From Pezicula radicicola (Eukaryota; Ascomycota; Leotiomycetes; Helotiales; Dermateaceae), in contig PDUO01000073.1 of the NCBI GenBank assembly GCA_003008705.1, forward strand, positions 5,637 through 69,636: a stretch of 64,000 bases of DNA, read 5' to 3'. The position numbers and the translations under genes are program-made. Shown here one piece after another: positions 33,317-45,275 of the stretch. The notes beneath the pieces were generated by a model, which was given only the letters and a program-made list of their open reading frames with translations, was not told the origin of the DNA and ran no database searches. Every line of letters begins with the position of its first letter. The stretch's first letter is position 1.

Positions 33317-36300
33317 ATGGCCGTCGCCGAATCCACGACTCAGGCTACCGCTGAGTGTGAGGCAAAGTCCTCGGCCAAGGACAGCAGCAGTGAGGACACT
33401 GTTGCAGTCAACTCGATGACGACGCCGGAATCGACAATGCTCAGAGAGACCAAAACGTCCAGTCCCTTGCCTATAAATTCACCGCGCAGTCTGCGCAATC
33501 CCACCTCCAGTTTCCGTTTGATACGCCAGAGCAGAGCAACCTGGATGCGAACAGCCCCAATTTCAATGCCAAAGACTGGGCGAGAGCATTATACAACGTT
33601 CGGTACTCCGAAGACGACACACCCCCACGTGAAGCTGGCGTGGCTTTCCAAAACCTTTCCGTCGGGGGCACAGGCTCGCCCACCGACTTTCAAAGCAGCG
33701 TGGGGAACTCTATCCTCAAGCTGTCCACAGTCTTCGGAAGAGGCAAACAGGAGATCAAGACCCTTCGTAACCTCGATGGCGTGGTTAATCTGGGCGAGAT
33801 GCTCTGCGTGCTTGGACCTCCCGGCAGCGGCTGTTCTACTTTGCTCAAGACAATCGCAACACCCATGGACTTAAGTTGAACCCCAAGTCCCTCGTCAATT
33901 ATCACGGCATCACGCCAAAGAGGATGTACACCGTCTTCAAAGGCGAAGCTATTTACACGGCTGAGGTTGACAACCACTTTCCGATGTTTACCGTTGGAGA
34001 CACGCTTTATTTCGCTGCACAGGCTCGCGCCCCTCGCTATATTCCAGGAGGACTCTCTCGCGAAGACTACGCCCGCCACCTTAGGGATGTAGTTATGGCC
34101 ATGTTCGGTATTAGCTACACTATCAACACTTGGGTCGGCGATGATTTCATTCGAGGAGTTAGCGGTGGCGAAAGAAAGCGGGTTACCATCGCCGAGGTTT
34201 CACTCTCCTACGCGCCATTGCAGTACTACGACAACAGCACCAGAGGCCTCGACTCCGCGAACACGGTTGAATTTTACAGGACACTACGGACGCAGAGCGA
34301 TGTCTTTGGCAATACGTCGCTCGTTGTAATCTACCAAAGCCCACAGGCAGCCTACGATGTAAGTATCTAGGAGTGAGTAAAGTTTTGGAGCAAGCTGACC
34401 ACAAATTCTTAAACAGCTCTTTAATAAGGTCACTGTCTTATACGAAGGCCGACAGATTTACTTTGGACCGACAGACCAAGCAAAAGCCTACTTTGAAGCG
34501 ATGGGCTTCAAATGTCCAACCTCCCAAACGACCCCCGACTTCCTCACCAGCATGACTTCTCCTATTGAAAGAGTCATTAGATCCGGCTTCGAGAATACAG
34601 TTCCGAGGACCTCCGACGACTTCGCTCAGCGCTAGAGAGACAGCCCCGAGCGAGCCGCCCTCGTAGGCGAGATCAATGCTTACTTTGAAAACCACCCGTT
34701 CGAAGGCGCTGATGCGCAACGATTTACCCACTCAATGAAGATAGAAAAGTCCCCCAAACAGCGTGAGAGGTCACTATACACGCTGTCATACTGGGACCAG
34801 ATCAAACTTTGTATATGGAGGGAGTTTCAACGAATAAAGACCAGTCCGGGCGTTCCGATCTTTGTGTTGCTTTTTTACTTTTTCCAAGCATTGATCGTCG
34901 CCAGTATCTTCTACAACCAGAGGATGACATCGGCCTCCTTTTTTTCAAGGGGGGGTATCCTGTACATGATGGTCTTGCTCAACAGCCTCTCTGCCATGTT
35001 AGACATCTTTACGGTCCACCAAAAAAGAAAGATCGTGGAGAAACACAATCGCTATGCCCTCTACCATCCAAGCGCCGAGTCTATTGCAAGCATCATCGCG
35101 GATATTCCATTCAAGATTCTCAATTATCTGCTCGTCAACATGACCATGTATTTTATGTCTAACCTGCGAAGAGAGCCTGGTGCCTTTTTCTTCTTCCTCC
35201 TGATTTCTTTCATCATGACCATGGCGGTAAGTCCTCTCGTATGCTCATCGGTGCCTGATTTTTGCTGACTCTTTTCCCTCTAGATGAGCATGTTCTTTCG
35301 AGTTTTTACTGCAGTTACAAAAACAGCCAAGCAAGCCATGGCTCCTTCTTCGGTCATCCTCCTTGCTCTCGTTCTGTACACTGGTTTTGCCATCCCAATC
35401 AAGAACATGCGAGGCTGGATATCGTGGTTTCGGTGGCTGAATCCCATCGGCTATGGGTTTGAGAGTGTCATGGTCAACGAGTTTCATGGGAGGCAACACG
35501 CGTACTCTTACTTTATGCCTTCTAGGCCTGGTTACGAGGGTATCGCTCCAAACGAGCGGGCATGCGCCGTTGAAGGATCAGTCCGTGGAGAGACTTTTGT
35601 CGATGGGACCACGTATATACAAGTGGCTTATAGGTACGTCAACAGCCATCGATGGCGCAACTTTGGCATCCTTGTCGTTTTTACGGTAGTGCTATTTGTT
35701 TGCCAACTCTGGTTGTCCGAGGTCGTTGCTTCGGAACACTCGACAGCAGAAGTCCTCGTCTTTCGACGCGGTAGGATGCACCAAGCCAAAGCCAAAGCAG
35801 CTCAGATGGATGAGGAAACCGGTAGCAGCCCGATCGAATTCAGAGAGAAGCATGACAGCAGCAAAGGGTCAGATACCGGTCTCCAGAAGCAGAGCTCAGT
35901 CTTTCAATGGGAGGACGTTTACTACAAGATTAAAATAAAAAAGGAGACAAGGATGATCCTCGACGACGTTGACGGGTGGATCAAGCCTGGAACCTTGACT
36001 GCACTCATGGCAAGTCATTACGACGCTTTCTTGCCGAGTTTGAGCACAAGCTTACCGTTTAACAGGGCGTATCGGGTGCAGGCAAAACTACTCTTTTAGA
36101 CGTGCTCGCGGATCGAACTCCCATTGGTGTCATCAGTGGCAGTATGCTCGTTGACGGCAGGCAACGCGACGAATCCTTTCAACGAAAGACTGGATATGTG
36201 CAGCAACAGGATCTTCACCTTGAAACAAGTACTGTACGGGAGGCACTCGAGTTTAGTGCTCTGCTTCAGCAACCTCTAGAATTCACTAGGGAGGGAAAAC

Positions 36301-38125
36301 TTCGTTATGTCGACCACGTCATTAAGCTACTTGATATAGAGACCTATGCCGACACGATAGTCGGCGTTCCCGGTACCGGCCTTAACGTCGAACAACGCAA
36401 AAGGCTCACAATCGGTATCGAGCTTGCCTCCCGGCCAAAGCTACTCCTGTTCCTTGACGAGCCTACTTCCGGATTAGACTCTTAGACTTCGTGGAGTATT
36501 GTCAACCTCATGGAGAAACTAACCAAGGATGGACAGACTATTCTTTGTACTATACACCAACCGTCGGCAATGCTGTTCCAACGTTTCGATCGTCTCCTAT
36601 TGCTAGGACAGGGTGGTAAGACTGTATACTTTGGAGAAATTGGCAAAAACTCTATGATCCTTCTGGATTACTTCGTTCGCAATGGTGGTACTCCCTGTCC
36701 TGAGGGCGCAAATCTGGCCGGGCACATGTTAGAGGTTATTGGCGCTGCTCCAGGTGCGCATACTGACATTGACTGGCCCGCCGTGTGACGAGAGAGCAAG
36801 GAATACCGCGAAGTCCGCGCTGAGCTTGCAAATCTCCGAAAGCTAGCCGATCAACCTTCGGACTCTAATGCGAGCAGTAACAGTGTTTTTGCGGCGCCTT
36901 TTATGACACAGCTTCGGGAAGTAGTCAGAAGGGTATTCCAGCAGTATTGGCGAACGCCATCGTACATTTACTCCAAAGCACTGCTCTGCATCGTAAATGT
37001 GAGTAGAGAGTGGCTCTCTTTGACTCTTTTTTTTTTCTCTTCCCTCTTTTCCTTTTGCCGGAAGCTAATATATCTCACAGTCTCTATTTATTGGTTTCTC
37101 CTTTTTCAACCTCGAAAACACCATGCAAGGCCTTCAGAATCAGATGTTTGGAGTGTTCGTCTTCCTCTTCGTCGTCGTCCAGCTCATTTCACTGGTGATT
37201 CCAGCCTTCGGGACCCAGAGGACCTTGTATGAAGCTCGCGAACGGCAGTCTAGGACCTACTGCTGGCAAGTCTTTGTCCTTTCAAACATTGCTGTTGAGC
37301 TTGCCTGGAACTCCGTAAGTCTTATGTCTTACTCGTTCAATCAACGCTCCAGCGACTAATCAAGGCTTGCCTGTTAGTTGATGGCTGTGCTGTCCTTTTT
37401 CGCGTGGTATTATCCAATCGGCGTGTATCGGAACGCGGAGTACACTGATTCTGTCCACTCGCGCGGGATTTTGGCTTTCTTGCTCATTTGGACAATCTTC
37501 CTATTTGCCAGCACCTTTGCGCACATGTGTGTCGCGGGTGTTGGCTCTGAGCAAATGGCAGCACTGCTCGCCAACATTCTCACCGTCCTCAGTAAGTATT
37601 TCCCTTTATACTTCTTCTGATCGGATACGTTGGACTGTTTTGTTTTTCTCATGCCTGTATGCTGACCCAATCGACACAGTGTATGTTTTTTCAGGCATCC
37701 TCGCCGGACCCAACGACCTCCCTAGGTTCTGGATCTTCCTATGCCGCGTCAATCCTTTTACGTATTTTGCCTCCAGTATACTATCAACAACCCTCGGCGA
37801 GGCTCCAGCTCACTGTGCTGAGAGCGAATATCAGCAGTTTGCCGCGCCAGTCAATCAGACTTGCGGCATGTACCTGCAAGGCTACTTGGACTTTGCTGGG
37901 GGTTACGTCTCGAACCCCCAAGCTTCTAGTACTGAGCTCTGTAAATTTTGTCAATTGAACTCTACTGAACAGTTTCTGACAGGCGTGAATGTCAATTCTT
38001 CACAGAAGTGGAGGGATTATGGCCTCCTATGGGCCTGTATCGTGTTCAATATTGCAGCGGCCATGTTTCTTTATTGGCTTGCTCGCGTACCCAAGGGAAA
38101 GAAGAAGACCACCAAAACAGATTAA
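33317..38125 (+). pseudogene. PDR-type ABC transporter (ABC-G, full size), decayed
   Basis: The NBD-TMD-NBD-TMD layout of fungal pleiotropic drug resistance pumps is complete. NBD1 has Walker [13 protein letters not shown] (about 33820) and signature [16 protein letters not shown]1 (34800-35240, 35284-35700) follows. NBD2 has Walker [13 protein letters not shown] (36066), [13 protein letters not shown] and [14 protein letters not shown]2 ends at TKTD before the stop at 38125. Introns occur near 34360, 35227-35283, 36010-36065 (a GC-AG intron), 36996-37080, 37316-37377 and 37593-37678. Breaks are a frameshift at about 33390-33420, a second at about 33855 just after NBD1 Walker A, and stops at 34633, 36483 and 36786. 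Each stop sits where the family has Trp or Gln. PDR pumps are plasma-membrane drug/metabolite exporters of about 1450-1500 residues; this copy cannot make one. Confidence 0.85.
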
Positions 38126-38492
38126 TTGAGAAGAGCCCCAACGATCTTTTTTGAAGTGTTTATTTTAAGTTTGTATTATATATCTACATAGTTTTTACTT
38201 TCTTATTTTAGAGTAACTCTAGATAAGGCTTATCTACCGTAGATGACCATTGTAGCCACTCTACCAAGGATCTTCAAGGAATTTCACAACAGCTTCAGAC
38301 ACCAAACATAATAGCAGTAGATAGTACTATACGCAAAAGATTTGCAGTAAGTCCACCGTACATCGACATCAAGCCCTCTTCCTTCTATACGAGGTGGAAA
38401 CACTACATAATACTAGTATATTTCAACTGTCCGTTGCTCATTGGTGTCTAGTGTAACCTCGTTCTTACGACCTATTATCAGTTATTCGACGT
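38126..38492. other. 3' flank, AT-rich
   Basis: Presumed terminator region of the ABC gene. No gene recognised. Confidence 0.4.
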
Positions 38493-39150
38493 TCAATGGG
38501 ATGGGTAAAAGGTAAGACACCTAACCTCGTAAGGATACGTGACTATAACTACAAGGAGTTTCGAAGTTCCTGTAGCACCAATCCTCCCTCCCAAGTCTAC
38601 AGCTTGATGCCATGTCGACGGTTGATTCCTGTCGGAGGGTTTCTTTAGGAGTATCTTCATCTGCTCGTACAAAACCCAATATAACGTGCTTTCCGTAAAA
38701 CCCAAATAACTTGCGCTCAAGCCTCCAAAAAGCCCTTTGATCCCTTCCTGTGGAATAACCTGTACCACGCAATGGAAGGCATTTTTATACCTGCGGTTTA
38801 TCTTCTCGGCAAGTGATTTATCAAGCTGTAGTCTAGTCTTCACAAGCTATATCGGATTCGTCACTGCGCTCGTTGCAACACGTGCTATGGCAGCGGCAAG
38901 TAAGTGTACCAAAACCGTCTCCTAGAAGGAACTACGCCGACAATATTCGGGCCGAGACCTTTGAAAAGCGTGCGCTAGCCTTCGACGCGGTATATTGAGG
39001 AGAGGAGTTGCAACGTTTCGCGGAAGTAGAGTCCTCATGAGCGGCGCCACGGGCTGACTCTCCTGCTCGTAGATACCCCGTTTACATTTGATAACATGAG
39101 GCAAGGCTGCGAACATGCCGTATGCTGTCTCCATCTCCGTTATCACCTTC
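38493..39150 (-). pseudogene. mitochondrial carrier (SLC25, Rim2-like) relic
   Basis: The readable part shows carrier repeats: VKTRLQLDKSLAEK, CVVQVIPQEGIKGLFGGLSA, SYLGFTESTLYWVLYEQMK and, near the end, VIVTYPYEVR. Upstream pieces in other frames (FKGLGPNIVGVVPSRR; AIARVATSAVTNPI then TAG where Trp is expected) show a frameshift, a deletion and a nonsense change. It ends abruptly within the third repeat. Rim2-type carriers move pyrimidine nucleotides across the inner mitochondrial membrane. Confidence 0.78.
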
Positions 39151-40090
39151 TTGTAGAACTGCTAGTTGGATAGGTTGCTGGATTGTATGGTCTGCTGGTA
39201 AGCTTTGCTAAGCTAGAGGTTGAGTAACGAAGCCGTCGTTGTTTCTAAAGGTTTAAGATTACTATATAAATTAATAACATAGTGTCTCTTAGGAACTTAG
39301 TATACTAAGTTCTAAAAGTATAGTATAGAGTTAATCTTTTAGCTTTGAACTAATCTTTATTATTAATAGTATAAAATTTATTATACTAAGTTTAAAGTTA
39401 TAAGTAAAGTTATAAAGCTAAAACTTAAAATATTATAGATTATATCGAAGTACTGCGGTTCTAGCTGCCGAATTCGGGGGGGTTAGTCGCTGTTTTACGC
39501 AGCCTCAACCGCTCGCTTAATTCGCTGGCCCTTAGATCGTTTCCTACCAAACTCTAGGCGATTTGATCTTCGTAAAACGGTATTTGAGGAAGGAGAGGTG
39601 TGCGGAGGCGTTATTTGGGAGGACACGTTATTTTCGTCTTTTTGGAAATAAGGGAGTAAGCCTTGAGGCATGTTTCCCCCTTTATGTCTACCAGATGTTT
39701 TTGAATAGTAGAATATTAGCATAACGATTAAATATCAGTTGACTTTACAACTTACCTGCGTGACCAGTACGGAGGGTCAAGTTGTCAAGTTTATCATTAT
39801 CGATAGCGAGCATCCCTAGAGCAGTTACCATGTTGGACACTATCTGCCGAAACAAATCCATCCCTCCTTCGTTCATCATTGCTAGGAATACAGTACTAAA
39901 AACGTCTCTCGTTTGAATTAATTGAAAAGCCTTATGAATGCTATGACGTTATAGCCCCTCCAATTGACATTACCTTTATTGTTGGAGGCATTCCTTGATT
40001 CTGCGATGTTTGGGCATTGACTAGAAGTTCCTAAGGATTGCTAAGCCTTTTTTTAGTGGGGCGAGATTGAACTACCTCGCGATTCTATAT
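39151..40090. other. no gene recognised
   Basis: AT-rich relic at 39240-39470. A 75-codon minus-strand frame at 39722-39495 has a basic end (NRLEFGRKRSKGQRIKRAVE) but no family I recognise. Confidence 0.4.
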
Positions 40091-40304
40091 TTATCCCGAC
40101 CCATGAATATTGGCCAACGCTTGGGCCATAGGGACGTGCACGCTAATTCGAATGCCCAAATAACCTTATCTGACGTCTTGCTTGATTTGTGATATTCAAA
40201 ATAGAGATTATATCCTCAAAAGAGTGTTAAACGCCCTTGTATGTAACTATCATGCAATTGTGTTATCTCTTGTCTAAGTGGCCAATATTCATGGGTCGGC
40301 ATAA
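40091..40304. mobile_element. 214-bp MITE with 26-bp inverted ends
   Basis: 40091-40116 and 40279-40304 are inverted copies with one mismatch (core ccgacccatgaatattggcca). The inner ends of flanking TA dinucleotides fit a Tc1/mariner-type target duplication. The interior has no coding capacity. Confidence 0.72.
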
Positions 40305-41090
40305 CTCTTTGAGAACCTCCCTACGATATCCAAGTTGAAGAGTGACGAGAGGAAATAAGATTCCTTCGCAGGTGGGCGATCGCAAAAACCCTGAAAATGT
40401 GCTGACCAAAAAGCAAAGTACCCACTCATACTAGTATCCCACTCCTTTAAACCAATAACAGCCACGATTCGCTGAAATAAAGGCCTTGATATCCCGATTA
40501 GAGAGGCAATTTGTAGGCTTTTGATTGGAAAAGAGCGGGAAACCTCGTAGGGGTTATTGCTGTGGCATTAAAGCCAACCAATTACATTTGCTTATTTGTT
40601 AGTGATAAGGCGTTCCGCGCTTATTTTCTTGCATGAACCGAACCAAACAGTCGGGTCCGACAAGGTCCGTTTTTCTAGCGTCGAAGGGCTGGTTGTGGTA
40701 CTGTAGGTGCGGTGTCCCTAACAGGCAGCTTTTATTGATAAGGTGAGTCTTGTCTTTAAAAAAGGTTTAATGTTGGCCATTTTGGGGACGGCTTTTGGTA
40801 GTATCAGTGCGTTACAGGAGACATAACGCAGTCTCTAGGCAAGTTTGTGTCCCCTCCCAGTGGAAAAGATGTGACGGTGTTGAAGCGTTACGGGTGATGT
40901 GATGCAGTCCTTGGACAGATTTGTGTCCCGTGATTTGAACCAACACTTAGCGTTATTGGAACATTGTCACTCGTATATAGGCAACCCCGCTGTGAACCGC
41001 GCATTTTCCAATTGCTTCTTCTTTTACATCAGTAAATGTCTGGAGCAAAGAATACTAATTCTAGATAGTTGGGAAAAGAGCAAATGGTGG
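40305..41090. other. no gene recognised
   Basis: Only short frames; possibly more eroded repeat sequence. Confidence 0.4.
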
Positions 41091-41662
41091 TTATAACTCG
41101 ATATAACATTGTCAATTTTGATGTGGCAATAACGAGACCCAAGAAATAATACCTCGCCTTTGCAAAATCCTCAAAAGCACAACCCGTCGTCAATTGAAAC
41201 TCATCGCATGGCATCCTTGGTTTATGCAACCTAAATGGAAGTTGCGACATCTTAGTAGTGACATAGCGACACATGGTAAAAAACTTTGTGCACATGTCAC
41301 TCGGATTCGGCTGGCTTGATGTCGGTATGCACATGGTTGTTGCTCCTTCAGAATTGATTTGCTTGCCCCGCAGCTCGTTGATGTTGACGGAATATTAATC
41401 CGGGGTAATTTGGAGTCTTGAGATGCAGAAACAGTAATTAATTTATTTACACAATATGTACTGCTCCATCTCGACCACCACTGGCAATCCGTGCGCTCGC
41501 GAGGATATGTTTTATTCTGTTTGCCACGCGGTGTTTCTTTATGCTTTTCTGCGGCTCGGTCTGGGGGTGTATTGCAGGCTGATGCAGTTCGTGCAGTGAA
41601 TATGGCCAGTACGGGAGGTCTAGATGTGGCCCATTTTGCCTGATGCCACATCTAATTGGACA
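41091..41662. mobile_element. possible MITE of a dispersed repeat family
   Basis: 41091-41140 (ataacattgtcaattttgat, then gtggcaataacgagaccc) matches copies at 55251-55300, 54561-54608 (inverted) and 58206-58260 (inverted). A weaker inverted partial copy at 41633-41662 may be the other end. Nothing between them is convincingly coding. Confidence 0.45.
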
Positions 41663-41728
41663 GTCGGTACGAAGTTCGAAGGCCGCGGTCAAAAGTCTGG
41701 AAACTACAGGGTCTACGATCCACATTGC

Positions 41729-41769
41729 CCTGTAATGCCCTGTAATGCCCTGTAATGCCCTGTAATGCT
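41729..41769 (+). repeat. 10-bp tandem repeat (ccctgtaatg)
   Basis: Four to five head-to-tail copies with the last one altered (ctctgta). A second small repeat of atccaact lies at 41845-41870. Confidence 0.85.
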
Positions 41770-42205
41770 CTGTACGAAGGCCAACGGCATTGAAAACCGG
41801 CCTCTTTAAACGAAATAAATTCCAAATACATTTCCAACTGCATATCCAACTTCATATCCAACTGCATTTTAATCAATCCAAGTCAACACCAACACCAACC
41901 CCAACACCAATATTTATTAATAATAAGTTTTTACCAAAGGGGACATTTTCTAACATAACATTCTAAGAATGATAAAGCGCAGTAGTCCCGCTTAAAGAGA
42001 TTAGTTTTCAATGTCGTTAGCCTTCGTAAGTTGTAATGTCTTGTAAGATGCCCTACAATTCTGGTTTATATCTCCTTCTGTGATCCTCCTAACGTTGCGC
42101 TGCTTCGTTTGTAACGAAAGGCAGTGCCACGCCAGCAGTTCCTCCAACGTCCCGTAACCGTATGCTGAGCGGTCGTCCAAATAAACGTGCGTATTAGCTG
42201 GTGTC

Positions 42206-44830
42206 ATGGTCTTCGATGCTCCCCAACTACCGGTACCACCACCGTCCCAGGGCAAGGAAACGTTTCCTTGTTTACACACAGGATGCAAGAAGTCGTTCCG
42301 GAGAAGAGAACATCTGTATCGACATGCTCGCGGCCATAATGATGTTAAACCTCACAAGTGTTACATCTGCGAGCGAAGTTTCACTCGAAAGTAAGACCTT
42401 TCCCGCTTTTTACCTGTTTCGGGATACTGTATCTCACTCAGTCACTAACGTGATTTTACGGGACTAGGGATATCCTAAACCGCCACGTGCTACAACATAA
42501 TGTCCCCCTTGAAGGCTCTAAGCGGATTCCCGTCGCATGCGAGACGTGCCGGAGAAGGAAAGTCAAATGCGACTTGGAAAGCCCTTGTTCGGCTTGTGTA
42601 CTGAGCAAAACACGTTGCGTGCGTAAATTGTGTTTGACTGAAACTGTCGGCCAGACGGCAGCGCAGCTGCAACAGCTCGAACACGGGCTGGACGAAGATA
42701 ATGTGGACGACGGAGGTGAGATGGAAGAATGGTTAGGCGGCTCTGAAGAAGGAGACGACGATGACTTTGCGGAGTACTTCGACAACGATAGGATGGCCGA
42801 TGAAGGAGGGGAGATGGGCAGAGGCTCGTTTGGTCCCGCGCAGAATGTATGTCATAAAGATCTAACCCTGGCTCCATCCCAGTCCCAGGATCAATCCGAG
42901 GAAATACAACCCGGCCTTGCAGCACTATACACTGCCAGATCGGCTGGCACGAGCACCGCTGCCGAATCGGCAGCGGTTTCTAGGGAGAGGCCTAGTAACA
43001 GTAGTAACAGTATGATGGATGTTCCCGACTCCGACTGGATGACGGGCTTTTTAGGTCTGTCGGATTTTACATTCGCGCTGAATGATGCACAGCATCTCCC
43101 ACGAGACTTTTCCGGTAATACAAGCGACCAGCCAGAGCCTCCCTCGCGGGCGGCCGAGCTGAGTGACCTCGACGCATTCTTTAACAAGGAGTGGCCCATT
43201 GTCCACTTCAAAACGCTGGATCTCAACGTGGCCCACGCCGCCCTGGTAGAAAGCATCCACCGGCTTTCCGTGTGGGTAAAAAACGAGGCACCGCAGAGCA
43301 TCAGCCACCAAGCCGCCAATGAGCTCATTACCAGCGAGTTGTTATCGCAGCCTGTAAGCTTTTGAGACACGGATTCTTTAGTATATCCATTGCATTTCCA
43401 TCAGGTCGAAACATTGTTGAAGGGGCTGACTCGTATGGAACAGATCAACCAGGTCGGACTATCGAAGACAGCTTTGAGCACGGAAATCCTGCAAGTGTTA
43501 CAGACGGTGGCCATTTCTATGATGAACGTGGCCGTCTCCGATGTGAGTCAAGAGCCCGCCTCGTGTCCTTTCGAAAGCCGCATTTTTCTACAAGACTAAC
43601 AGAGAATCGACGCAGAGTTCCGGGTCGAGCATGGAGTGGGTAGCGCGATGGTGCGCCGCGGCCATATCTCTCCTACGGCAGCGAGAGGTATTCGATGGCA
43701 ACTGGAGTATCACGGAAACCTTTAGCTCTGAAGATGGTCTCTGGCTGCTGGAGGATCAGATCAAGCGAATTGTGCTGGTGCTTATCCGCTTGGACAGCTA
43801 CAGCAGCGTCCTGACGGGCAAGGGACCGACGCTGAGGGCACAGGAACTGCGGCTTCCGTTGCCTAACAGCGAGGCCGTTTGGGATGCGGAGAGCAGCCAG
43901 GAACGAACATCGCTGCGCTGGAGGGCCGCGATGGGTAGATCCAAGCAGCTCATGTCGTCGTTGCTGCGCGAGGGGATGCTCAAGATTGGCATGCATGAGA
44001 TCCCGACCCAGCTGTCTCTGGAAGACTACCACCTCGCCTTTTGCCTCTTCCAAGGCGGTCTGTGGGAGCTGAGCATGGAAATGAGACAACACGACCAAAT
44101 GACAACCCGCAATGCGTCGCAAATGGTCAAGGACGAGTTGGGGATGTGGAGGCGCTACCTTCACGACATCCGCAAACACATCGAGCTGACCCATAACCTC
44201 GAGCGCACCTTCTTTGGCGGCAGTGGCGACGACCTGGCTGACCCCAGTGCGCCCTACCCCAGCTTTGCGGCGCCTGATCTCACCTTCTACCATATCCAGT
44301 CCATCGGCGTGTACGCCAACATGAGGATGCTCGAGTATCACACCTGCTGCCCCGAGTGCCGCGACTCCGGCCTCGAGAGCCGCATTCGCAGCTGGGTCCA
44401 AAGCGAGGATGGACGTCGGGCGGTCGTTCATGCAGTACAGTTGCGGCGCGTTTACGAGCGTGAGGCCGTACTACTAACACCGCCCAAGTGGCGCATCTCC
44501 AACACTATCTTGCGGCCTTTTGGCCTTCTTATGAGCACCATCGTCCTCTGCTCCTACATTGGGCGCATTGAAAAATGCAGCATGTGCGGCGGCCCAAGCT
44601 GGGACACTAGTATTCCCACCGCGGCCGTCGAACTCTCGCAGCCGGAGCTGGGACCTACTGCGGAGAAGCTAAATAGTTGGACCCTCAATGGTGGCATGGC
44701 AACTATGGGCCAAGTGCCGCTGTGCTCGTGCTCGCAACAAACTCACTCCGACTGGTATCTGCGCCATCTTGCAGCATACCCCGACTACCACAAGAGGATG
44801 TTGAAGTTCATGACCATTTGGCTTCCTTGA
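42206..44830 (+). CDS. transcription factor with two C2H2 fingers and Zn2Cys6
   Basis: Four exons (42206-42390, 42468-43353, 43405-43542, 43616-44830) with canonical GT-AG introns of 77, 51 and 73 nt give 807 residues. Finger 1: C22-x4-C27...H40-x3-H44. Finger 2: C52-x2-C55...H68-x3-H72, completed only after intron 1. The binuclear zinc cluster follows at once: C86-x2-C89-x6-C96-x5-C102-x2-C105-x6-C112 (ETCRRRKVKCDLESPCSAC). A Glu/Asp-rich stretch and a Ser-rich stretch come next. The large C-terminal half resembles the fungal-specific regulatory region, including WVARWCAAAIS and VVHAVQLRRVYERE. It lies tail-to-tail with the NRPS, about 450 bp away, so it is the obvious candidate pathway regulator. 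No break is visible. Confidence 0.85.
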
Positions 44831-45275
44831 GACTTAACTAGCGTACAAAGTTGTGAATAGTATCACTTAATTTATTTAAGTTACTAACCGATCATCTCGG
44901 CATCTGATAGCATAGCGTGTAGACGTTATATGAAAAGACAGCAACTCAAACAAGAGATAGATGATGAATGGTTGATGTCATTGACTCGGCTCCGCTCTTA
45001 AAAAAAAAGGGGGGGGGGGGGGGGCTGACCGAGGTTTCTACGTATTTTCCTATACATTGCACTTCGCGAGATATTCCATTCAATATGATCTAGCAAAAGC
45101 GCATATTGCTTGTAGATCTTGGACGGCCCAGAACGAAAGGCCTTTGTGACAAAATGGTAGTTATATAATATTTCCGGAGTCAAGGAGATACAGTACAATA
45201 AAACGCAACGCAGTCAGATAAACAAGCCCCTATTCAATGTTTCCAAGTACTTAGGCTACCGAATCTGCCAGATGC
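44831..45275. other. convergent 3' region with poly-G run
   Basis: Between the stops of the regulator and the NRPS. Contains a run of A then 16 G (about 45009-45024), which is rare and prone to slippage. No gene called. Confidence 0.5.

Noticed and set aside
41190..41876. Overlapping minus-strand frames of 74-153 codons
   Set aside because: They run through a tandem repeat and the dispersed repeat ends, have no coherent domain and conflict with each other.
44998..45198. 66-codon minus-strand frame ending in a proline run
   Set aside because: The end is just the poly-G tract. The frame sits in a convergent 3' region and resembles nothing known.
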